Shown in pieces: positions 10,445 through 17,988 of a DNA stretch of 21,652 bases. Under the pieces are notes generated by a model that did no database searches, had not been told where the DNA came from, and saw nothing but the letters and a program-made list of their open reading frames with translations. The stretch is from Syncephalis plumigaleata (Eukaryota > Zoopagomycota > Zoopagomycetes > Zoopagales > Piptocephalidaceae): NCBI GenBank assembly GCA_025201365.1, contig JAIXMF010000235.1, positions 1 to 21,652 on the forward strand, read 5' to 3'. Each line of letters starts with the position of its first letter. The first letter of the stretch is position 1. The position numbers and the translations under genes are program-made.

Positions 10445-12408
10445 CTAGGATAGGAAATCAGCAAGTCTCTCCACAACTACACCCATAGATGGACGTTTTG
10501 CTGAATCTTGATGCCACATCTCTTCGATTAACTGCAATAACGGTGTGGGATACTTGAGTAGTTTGGCCATGGATGGTCGATGTCCATTATCACGTACTAT
10601 AATGGTAATAGATTGTAATGAGTCAATTAGAGTAGATATAATAAAACTAGTAGGTTATCATTTACCTTGCACGTATAGTTGATGTTCAGTAAGATCATGA
10701 TACGGGAATGGTTCTGCTGCCCATTGTAAAATCTCCCAGAAGATAAGACCGCAGGCGTAGACCTTTTGATATGGCAATATTAGTCATGAACACGATTTAC
10801 TCGATAGTCTTGCTAGTTATTACTTACATCCACCTAGATGGAGTAAATGATGAGATGTTAATGAATTAGTACAATGGTATACTAGTACGCTTGCAGTATG
10901 CTTACCTTTTCCGTATAACTTGGATTAGGTGTCCAGAATTCAGGAGCTATTAGCAGGAATATCAGTATGGTATAGCATAACATGCAACTATTACGTGTAT
11001 CTCCATGTTTATTTACCTTGCCTAATTAATCAACAGTAATGATTTGCTATTAGTATTATGATTATGATTATTGTTGTTGCTCATTCGCTATAACTTACCA
11101 ATTGGGTGTACCACATTGTGTATGCATTATTGTATTGGCTCGTGGTCGAATACGAGCAAGACCGAAATCATTAATCTTGGCTCGATTGTCGCCGCTAATC
11201 TGTTGGATTGATTGTCGTACAAATTAGCTAGAATGTAATAATGATACGTGACGTTTTACTTGCCAGAATGTTCATTGATTTCAAATCACGATGAATAATA
11301 CTTGGACGACGTGTATGCAAATAAGAGACACCAAATGCAATATCATGCATATACATGAGCTATACCATATTGGTTATGGTCATTATTATCATTACTATTA
11401 TATATAGTCTATCTTTGTTAATAAAGCTTACCTGCTGGGAGAAGGCGGGTTTCTTAGCTCGTCGCATGTAGTCATACAAATCACCATTGTCGCAGAGTTC
11501 TGTTACAATGCAGAGATGTTTTGAACTGGTGCAGACACCGATGAAGCGAACAATGTTGTCATGTCGTAGTTGTCTAGTATTTTGACATTAGTCTATCGTT
11601 CTACACGAATATTAGGCAAACATTCTAGTGCTACTTACTTGAGTACACTGATTTCATGCTTGATTTCCAAGAAATCTTCCTTGCTAAAATCACCAACTCG
11701 AATCTCTCCAATGGCTACTGGATTCTATTGAACGCGTATGCCTATATCATTAGTATATGTGTATATCCAATCATACATGCTGTAATACATACACCGTTGT
11801 AAGTGCCAGCAAAGCAATCCTTAAAGCCACCAGCACCAAGTTTACGACCATAGGTGAGTTGTTCATAGGCAATCTCACCGATTTCCGCTCGATCATCATC
11901 ATCAATTAGCATTCGACTCAATTGCACTGAGTTAACAGGTGCTTTCTTGGCTGGTTCCTTGGGTTCAACTGCCATTAGTTTCGGTGTTGCTGGTACTGGT
12001 ACTGGTCGCATGCCAAGTTTCTACAGTTATTACGGTGAATACGATGATGAAGACTCGAAGGTTAGATCATCATGATATGGATGATAAACTGAGTTGGAAA
12101 TCAACCTACCCAGTCCATTAATGCTTGAATTAACGCTTCTTTCGTGCCGTCTGTGGCCAAACCTATATAAACGCATATCATTTAATAGGGATAGCTTTAA
12201 TAGACTATGTTATAGGGATGCTTACCGCGTTCCTGGCACAAAGCAATTAGATCTGCTTTAAGCAGTTTATTCAACGAGAACTAGTAGTGGCATGGATGAG
12301 TATAATGGAACGTGTTGCGCGTACCATCACCGTCTTTTCCTATAAGCTTACCCAATCTTGGTTTTCTAACATCTCGTCGACGTGTCTTGCAATAGTTTGG
12401 AAAGTCAT
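10445..12408 (-). CDS. SAP-like domain protein kinase of the TKL group, WNK-like lysine position
   Basis: Predicted Ser/Thr kinase, 372 residues. Exons in coding order: 12408-12352, 12280-12226, 12162-12110, 12020-11793, 11724-11639, 11573-11432, 11359-11264, 11199-11099, 11021-11017, 10946-10906, 10833-10828, 10762-10666, 10596-10445 (1,119 nt). Residues about 22-54 match a SAP motif (LLKADLIALCQERGL, G.K..LI.AL). A short Pro/Lys linker precedes the kinase domain (about 110-370): LGAGGFKDC glycine loop, alpha-C Glu155, gatekeeper Thr184 (IVTE), HRDLKSMN (His230-Asp232, Asn237), DFG 250-252, GTPNWQAPE (270-277), Asp290, and Arg in KRPSM near the end. The beta-3 motif reads PVAIGEI: the usual Lys is Gly137, while Lys122 sits in the glycine loop where WNK kinases carry theirs. 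The rest of the catalytic set is intact, so it is probably active. The pathway is unknown. Start is the first ATG after an in-frame TAG; an AG just upstream resembles a splice acceptor, so an earlier exon is possible. Confidence 0.86.
10828..10833 (-). other. 6-nt microexon of the kinase gene (Val-Asp)
   Basis: Minus-strand GTGGAT is bounded by a CTAG acceptor and a GTAAGT donor. It encodes Val289-Asp290; Asp290 is the invariant subdomain IX aspartate (D in the DVYxxG pattern). Skipping it keeps the frame but deletes that residue. Flanking introns are 72 and 65 nt. Confidence 0.85.
11017..11021 (-). other. 5-nt microexon of the kinase gene
   Basis: Minus-strand GCAAG lies between a TTAG acceptor and a GTAAAT donor. 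It completes Trp273, encodes Gln274 and starts Ala275 in GTPNWQAPE, the activation segment end. Without it the next exon (CTCCTGAATTC) meets a stop at once; reading past it also stops. Flanking introns are 77 and 70 nt. Confidence 0.85.
11200..11263 (-). other. GC-AG intron in the kinase gene
   Basis: The 64-nt intron starts GCAAGT and ends CAACAG on minus. It separates MNIL from ISGDNRAKINDFG, which are adjacent in kinases. The nearby GT two bases later would shift the frame into a stop, so a GC donor with an otherwise perfect consensus is the best reading. Confidence 0.8.
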
Positions 12409-13708
12409 AATAGCACGCGGCACAAACGACTAGATAGCAGGATATAAACAATCAGTAATAGTTGACGACAGTTGAAGTGAAGAAGAAGAAGAAGAAAAGA
12501 AGACAATGTAGCCTAGGTAGAAGGTGCACGTGATTGCCGTGTTGCTGTTAGACAAACCACGGAATGGGCGCTAATAGTGCGTTGAGATGTGAATAATGAC
12601 AGGCAAGTTATACTGTGCAAGGGCACGCGTGATGTAAGAATAAGCAAGTGAGCGAGTGAATATGTGTGCAGTGGATAGATAAATAGATAGCAAAGTAGAA
12701 ATAGTGAGAGAGCGAGAGAGCAAAGATGTATGTGAATAGGCGTGGTTGGAAAGTGAAAAAGATCGATGTGGCCAGTAGGAGGAATACGCCTGTTTTGCGT
12801 AGGTACGCCATATACAAAATGGACTGACTTTTCTTTTGGTACATAACATGTAAATATCATCGAGAGTATGTGCAACCTACTTTGTTAATAAAGCACTTTC
12901 TAGTAATAGTAGACTTGATGTAAACTTTATAGTAGTATATGTATAGTATAGAACAAATAAGCAATGGCGTTTAGGTGTAGTGAGTAGGCACAAATTATAA
13001 AATGGAAGTAATAAAATAATAAAGAGATATTTCTGTTTCTACTCTCTATTCTATCGCGTTAATCCTAGGCTATTTAAGCAACAGCTAGCGTAGTATCTGC
13101 CATTGCAATACACGTGTATGTTGAGCAAATTGTCCATGCGACTCTACTCGCCACAAGATGGATCTATGGTCAGTACACATCCATATATACACGCATTACT
13201 CTAGCATATGCATTGTTTCATAGCATTCGGCATTGTTGTATATTTGCTGGTAAAAGGTCGCGTTGTTAACAGAATTGATTCTGCTGCATTACAATGCACA
13301 AGACCACATGATGATGATGATGATGGCTACGGCCACAACAATGCTCGAATAGTGGATGGTGGCTTAGTAAAACACATACTAGTACTGTATGGCAACACAC
13401 GCGATAATCCACGGATGGATAACATGTTCGACATGTGTATACGTGCGTGTGTATCATGACTATTTCGGTGTTTAGCCCGTATAGTAGAAGGATATTTCGG
13501 ATAGAACGCGTTGTTTTATTATCGATATATAGATAAGGAAGGACATGAGCAATGGGAGACATCATGAATCTATTGCTTTCCATATGATGAAATGCGACTG
13601 CTTTGCTAGATACTGCCAGATAGGTAAATGATCTAAATTTGCTACAAGTTTTTCTCTTCCGATTAATGCTGTTAATCATTTGTTTTACTAATAAATAATA
13701 AAACTTAC
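12409..13708. other. Gene-free stretch upstream of the kinase
   Basis: About 1.3 kb. The part next to 12408 is the kinase promoter: the minus strand is CT-rich (12480-12507 is AG-rich on plus). Overlapping open frames at 12513-12875 on minus are Leu/Ser/His-rich with no intron signals or family features. A short (GAT)n run is at about 13309-13326. The part next to 13708 could be a further exon-like segment of repeat copy 1: after a CAG acceptor near 13669, some 35 codons stay open. No tRNA or rRNA was recognised. Confidence 0.4.
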
Positions 13709-13930
13709 GTATTTAGATGTGAGTAGCGATAACCACCACGGTTAAGTTGTTTTCTGTTGTCCTTCATTTCTTGAACATTTAGAAGTAATGACACTTTGAT
13801 GTAGTTGTGTTGGAACACCGTTTCCATTGCGAAGACTGAGACTAATCTGAATAACACTCAGACATGCTGCCATATCCCAATTCCATACACGATACTCGAA
13901 TCCTTTACCATTCATGTCATCTTTACAATT
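13709..13930 (-). pseudogene. Decayed exon-like repeat, copy 1
   Basis: An exon-like unit bounded on minus by a CAG acceptor (13931-13932) and a GTAAGT donor (13708-13703). The 5' part encodes KGFEYRVWN and then VPTQLHQSVIT in one frame, but that frame ends at TAA at about 13743, before the donor. It is clearly related to copy 2 (14966-15265), sharing 19 exact bases (13889-13907 with 15208-15226) and the peptides GFEYR.WN and VPT.xH.SV. Codon differences between the copies fall in all three positions, so it seems free of selection. Family unknown. Confidence 0.55.
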
Positions 13931-14897
13931 CTGATGACATATCATTACTATCTATTTCTGAATATTAATCAATGATGTTATTATTATTTTACTATGCTGT
14001 GCAATGGAATATATCTTTAATCGTAATGCTGACTAACAACTAGATATGATTGTGTCAATGATGAGCAATCGAGTAAATCAACTATAGTAGCAATTGACAC
14101 ATCAAGCTGTACAAACTGATGAATGCTTCTCAATGCATAGAGGATGTTGCTCGATAGCACATGTATTATGTCATTATTTCATTCTGCTTGATTGAAGCTT
14201 GCTATCTGAACCATCTCGAATGCCATTATAACAATGCACCGAATAAAACAAGCATCCATATTGTCCTTTACTAAATGTTTCTGTCAATTCATCATAGCTT
14301 GTTGAAATTGTTCTATCAATAAAATAAAAAGTAAAGGCTAGCAGTGTTAATCGGTTGGAGAACTTATAGTTTAATTAAAAACTAACAAAAGCGACGTATT
14401 CATAAAGCGCAAAATGCTCAGCCCTTGATTTTTCTTCTTTATTTTCTTCTTCTTTTTCCTGTTCCTTTCGATGGTTTACTCTTCAAGATAGACGAGGTAT
14501 GTAGTAGTGTAGGATCTAGTCTATCACATCTATGTGTGATACGTAGAATACTTGTGGCTATACTAGGCGTGATGAATAAATTGTTAGGGACAGCAGAGTG
14601 CATAAACGCACGGTGCTGAGCAACACAATTGGAATCTCTTATCTTCTGAGCCTAAGCATATACCATAGTATTCTACGTGTCATTAGATGTTACTAGATGA
14701 TCAACCAGTTGATATGTTCATTTACTAATCTATTGAATAATTATAGTGTATTTCTTGGGCCATTATTTGTACTTGTATTGAATGAATATGTAGCATAATT
14801 GTAATAAAATTTTGTTTGTTTAACATATTCAATAAGCAAGATAATCTTGTGTAATTCATTTTAGTTCCTTGTAATAATAATTAAATCAAATACAGGC
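13931..14897. other. Gene-free stretch between repeat copies
   Basis: About 970 bp of AT-rich DNA. An open frame at 14425-14619 on plus is Leu/Phe/Ile-rich and has no recognisable feature. No coding signal, RNA gene or long repeat was found; short stretches may belong to further decayed parts of the flanking repeats. Confidence 0.35.
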
Positions 14898-14918
14898 TTT
14901 TTCCATCCAATTTGCGCA
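14898..14918 (-). repeat. 21-nt inverted repeat, left arm
   Basis: These bases are the exact reverse complement of 15984-16004 (core TGCGCAAATTGGATGG followed by five A in the other arm). It follows an exon-like acceptor (ATAAAACAG on minus) after repeat copy 2, so it is probably the next exon-like part of the same repeat. Confidence 0.9.
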
Positions 14919-14965
14919 GTTAGCTTTCTGTTTTATGAATAAATAATGATGATGTTAACACTTAC

Positions 14966-15265
14966 AAGTATTTCTACCCCTGTATTCTGGGTGCCTTGTC
15001 GCTTGGGCGACAGTGCGGCGGTTGACGATACAACCTGGTTAATTTGTTATTTGTTGTTTGGTTCTTTGATGTCCTTGTCCTCCTTGTCTTGAATGATTGG
15101 AAGCAACGACACTTGGATGAGGGTGTGTTGGAACATCGGTTCCACTACGAAGGTAGTTGGTGATTTGAATGAAATCCAGACGAGCAACCATAACTCCGAT
15201 TCCACAAACGATACTCGAATCCTTTAACTTGCATGTCCTCTTAATCATTGTTTCGATGTGTGCAT
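14966..15265 (-). pseudogene. Decayed exon-like repeat, copy 2
   Basis: Bounded on minus by a TAG acceptor (15266-15267) and a GTAAGT donor (14965-14960). It encodes KGFEYRLWN in one frame and RLDFIQITNYLRSG..VPTHPHPSVVAS in another, so relative to copy 1 it carries a one-base insertion between them; a TAA also precedes KGFEYR in that frame. A GC-rich piece at about 14990-15035 is absent from copy 1 and includes a small hairpin (GTCGC TTGG GCGAC, about 14998-15011). The second peptide faintly recalls the N-domain of Argonaute proteins, from memory of family patterns only. It is not expressed as an intact protein as it stands. Confidence 0.5.
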
Positions 15266-15326
15266 CTAATAGAATAATGAATTAGTATACTGTAATAAAT
15301 ATCAAAGTGTAATGAGGTATACTTAC

Positions 15327-15535
15327 CGTAAGGGATCATGACAAGTAGTAGGACACTTTCTCATTGATAGTGTGGGAGCTATGGTTGCTCGATTTGCTCG
15401 AGCACAATGTGTACGCGATATACAATAAGGTAGTGTGAGTAGAGTGTAATAGGGACGATTGAACTGGAAGGTAAAGATAAGTTTATTCAATTCGTACAAA
15501 ATAGGACCCATATTTATAGTGGGATAATGTAACAA
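15327..15535 (-). pseudogene. Possible upstream exon of repeat copy 2
   Basis: An open minus-strand frame of 70 codons ends exactly at a good donor (GTAAGT at 15326-15321), and a good acceptor follows at 15267. Joining the two enters the KGFEYR frame of copy 2 but meets the TAA there. The peptide has FNRPYYTLL and ARANRATIAP, which I cannot place. It may be part of the same dead gene, or chance. Confidence 0.25.
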
Positions 15536-15693
15536 TATTTAATATTGAAACTATGGTGAGTGTTGAAGGGACATGGCTGTAATACCAGCATAGATACCAA
15601 TCTCATGATGCAGGAATGGTTGGGAGTAATAATGAGCAATAAGGAGCGCATCTTAGAAAGGATTATGTATACCTATAGATACATTTCATCAGT

Positions 15694-15800
15694 AGTGTTA
15701 CCTTAAGATGTTCAAAGAAATGAAGGATCAGTGCAACAACGAGGATCAAACAGCGGAAAACAACTTATCCGTAATGGTTATCGCTTTGCATCCAAGATAT
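15694..15800 (+). pseudogene. Decayed exon-like repeat, copy 3 (opposite strand)
   Basis: Plus-strand DNA matches the 3' half of copy 1: AGTGTTACC, TGTTCAA then GAAATGAAGGA, AAAACAACTTA and CGTAATGGTTATCGC, ending at a GTAAGT donor (15801-15806) as copies 1 and 2 do. An extra A near 15715 breaks the frame relative to copy 1; beyond it the frame reads GKQLIRNGYRFASK up to the donor. It faces copy 2 in inverted orientation. Confidence 0.5.
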
Positions 15801-16288
15801 GTAAGTTCTATCAACGTGTCTATTATTTATTATCACTAATTGCAATATATGATATCGCGATCATTAACATCTCCCTCAACTGCTAGGGCAATGACAACTA
15901 CTCAATAATAATAGCAATGCGATGATGATGTTAACTATTGTGTATAACTATTGATTAATAAACGGCAAACGTTAAAGGATAAATGCGCAAATTGGATGGA
16001 AAAACACTGTATGTTACAATACGTATTTATTAAATTATTGCTCTTACTTTTGCTTTGCTTTGTTTATTACCATTGTTTATGTTACGACAAGCAGTAGACG
16101 TGTTTACGCCAGGAGCTCTATTGTGTTTGTAGTTCTCATTCTCACACTTGCACCTAATTTGTAGTAGAGACACAGACTGATCTAGTTACTTGTTAAATTC
16201 CACAGAATATTGTTTTTTATATTGTTGTTGTTGTTAGTTAGCTAATTGAGTCGCTTCTTTGCTTACCACATGAGACAGTCTAGTCAGT
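15801..16288. promoter_or_regulatory. Stretch between repeat copy 3 and the RTT106-like gene
   Basis: About 490 bp. The first part continues repeat copy 3 through the right inverted-repeat arm. The rest (about 16010-16288) is AT-rich, with a GTT run near 16222-16233, and must hold the promoter and 5' UTR of the histone chaperone gene. No other gene is seen. Confidence 0.4.
15984..16004 (+). repeat. 21-nt inverted repeat, right arm
   Basis: A perfect 21-base match to the reverse complement of 14898-14918. Both arms lie just beyond an exon-like repeat copy in the same relative order, so the arms belong to an inverted duplication with about 1.07 kb between them. Confidence 0.9.
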
Positions 16289-17689
16289 ATGAGTAAGTTA
16301 TCGCTAATTACTGATCCAACCACGCGTACTTTGGCAGGTGTACTGGCAGCCAGTGGGTCACATGCTGCTCAGACCGTAGACCGTATTATTACGCATTTCA
16401 ACGATCGTATTACAGCACTCGAGCAACAGTTGAAGTTGGCGAATACCACGCGACCATGCAGTGAGGAGGGATACTTGCCAGGCAATACGACAAACGATGG
16501 GCCAGCATCCAAGAAGCATCGACTTAACGACGATAACTCGCTTAAAACTGCCCAGACTGGCGCAGTTACCAAGGGGAATATGATGCAGGACGATCAGCTA
16601 CCAGCAGTGTTAACCGTAAAGTCACTCTCGTTCACAACACCACGTAAGAAATTGGACTTGCAACTTACCGCCAAGAGTATTCGCTTGATACGTGCCAATC
16701 AGTCACTCGTCGAATTGAGCTTTCCCTACAGTCGTATACAGGATATCTTCTGTCTACCTACACCGGACAAACCTGCCACCGCTAAAGGACAGCACTGGTC
16801 CATTGTGTTCCTTCTACCACCAGCTACCGTACCAGCTGCCGGATTAAAGGGTGACATCGACATTGTAACATTTGGCTTCGATGATACCGAGTCGTGGACG
16901 GTGGAACCAGCTCCAACCTCGTCAGTTACTAATCAGCGATCATTTATTGTTCAGCAACTGGAACAATGGACGCGTCATAAGATAAAGTCAGCATCGTTGG
17001 AATTTAATCCAACAGGTACGGGCGGTAAGAGTGCTCCTTCCACACCACGTCGATACGTGCATTGTCATGTCAAGGCACGGGATGGCTATTTGTTCTTCAT
17101 GGATCATGGATTATTTTTCGGATTTCGTAAACCCGTATTATTTATTCCATTGAGTGATATTGCGCACATTGGAGTAGCTACTATCACATCGCGTACATTC
17201 TCACTATGCGTTACACTTGTTCCCCCTACATCCAGTAATAGCACCGATCATTCTAGTCAATCCAATAGTACGGATGGTGGTAGTCAACCGAGAAAGGAGA
17301 AAGAACGTATGGTGGAGTTTGCCATGATTGATGCAAGCGACTTTGAACCTATTATTGCATTTGCTCGTTGGGCTAAATTGGAGGCACCTGAATTGTATCC
17401 GTCAAATCAACAAAATGCTCGACAATCAGCATCTACTACTAATACTACAACTACATCGACTGATTCAACAAAGAAACAATCATCATTGGAGACAAATGCA
17501 ATGTCTATAGATAATATAACAACAACGCATAATAATGGAAACAACATCAATGACGATGACGATGACGATGATGAGGAAGATGAAGATTATTCTATTGGTA
17601 GTGAATCTAGCGAAGATGACGATGACGATGATTCCAACTTAAGCGAAGATGATGATGATGACGAAGACGAAGAGGAAGCAGAGGAATAA
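16289..17689 (+). CDS. Rtt106-like histone chaperone
   Basis: Histone H3-H4 chaperone of the Rttp106 family, expected to deposit newly made histones behind replication forks and in silencing. A single exon of 466 residues; the stop is TAA. N-terminal 25-52 form a likely coiled coil for dimerisation. A basic SKKHR patch (74-78) may be a nuclear signal. The first PH-like domain (about 105-220) has SIRLIRANQSLVELSFPYSR..IF.LP and HWSIVFLLPP; the second (about 245-365) has the DGYLFFMDHGLFFGFRKP segment and IPLSDI..I, ending RMVEFAMID..DF..I..FARW. The last 45 residues are almost all Asp, Glu and Ser, the acidic tail common to these chaperones. Length and order fit the family. Lack of introns stands out among intron-dense neighbours. 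A Pob3/SSRP1-like relation is the alternative, less likely given length and the absent HMG or dimerisation domains. Confidence 0.87.
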   Translation: MSKLSLITDPTTRTLAGVLAASGSHAAQTVDRIITHFNDRITALEQQLKLANTTRPCSEEGYLPGNTTNDGPASKKHRLNDDNSLKTAQTGAVTKGNMMQDDQLPAVLTVKSLSFTTPRKKLDLQLTAKSIRLIRANQSLVELSFPYSRIQDIFCLPTPDKPATAKGQHWSIVFLLPPATVPAAGLKGDIDIVTFGFDDTESWTVEPAPTSSVTNQRSFIVQQLEQWTRHKIKSASLEFNPTGTGGKSAPSTPRRYVHCHVKARDGYLFFMDHGLFFGFRKPVLFIPLSDIAHIGVATITSRTFSLCVTLVPPTSSNSTDHSSQSNSTDGGSQPRKEKERMVEFAMIDASDFEPIIAFARWAKLEAPELYPSNQQNARQSASTTNTTTTSTDSTKKQSSLETNAMSIDNITTTHNNGNNINDDDDDDDEEDEDYSIGSESSEDDDDDDSNLSEDDDDDEDEEEAEE

Positions 17690-17988
17690 GCGAGTAACAG
17701 CAGTATACATTGAACTATCCTATACTAATGATAATATCAGTTTCTTGTGTAGTATTCATGATGCAGTTCCTATTATTTATATACATAATAACCCTAGTGT
17801 CATTCTATCATGATTCATATAAGTAAAAATACATATCAAATGATATTCGATAAAAGTGTTTATTGATTAATGTGAATAAAGATAACAAGATTCAATGACA
17901 ATAATAATCGTGATGATGATGGCTTTATTACAATTGTTACTGCTAAAGGTTGTCAAGTCAACCATGTTTCTTTCTTTTTGTTCTCTCT
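17690..17988. other. Gap between the RTT106-like and RABL3-like genes
   Basis: 299 bp with the upstream gene's 3' UTR and the downstream promoter. The run just before 17989 is CT/T-rich (17965-17988). An ATG at 17964 is in another frame from the RABL3-like start and would make only a short upstream frame. Confidence 0.5.
17875..17880 (+). terminator. Polyadenylation signal of the RTT106-like gene
   Basis: AATAAA about 185 bp after the stop codon and 110 bp before the next start, the only canonical hexamer on plus in this gap. Confidence 0.45.

Noticed and set aside
12409-12432. Acceptor-like TATCTAG just upstream of the kinase ATG, suggesting an extra 5' exon
   Set aside because: No convincing donor or coding exon upstream within view; the CT-rich tract there looks like a leader. 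Not excluded.
12513-12875. Three overlapping minus-strand open frames upstream of the kinase
   Set aside because: Leu/Ser/His-rich translations, mutual overlap, no splice or family signals; the region is better seen as promoter and spacer.
13266-13679. Minus-strand open frame of 137 codons
   Set aside because: Translation includes a His run from a GAT repeat and many Cys/Tyr; its first codons may be a remnant of repeat copy 1, but the whole shows no coding features.
13889-13907. GGATTCGAGTATC (minus) as a tRNA B-box
   Set aside because: Lacks the GGTTCGANTCC consensus and a partner A-box; it is shared coding-like repeat sequence.
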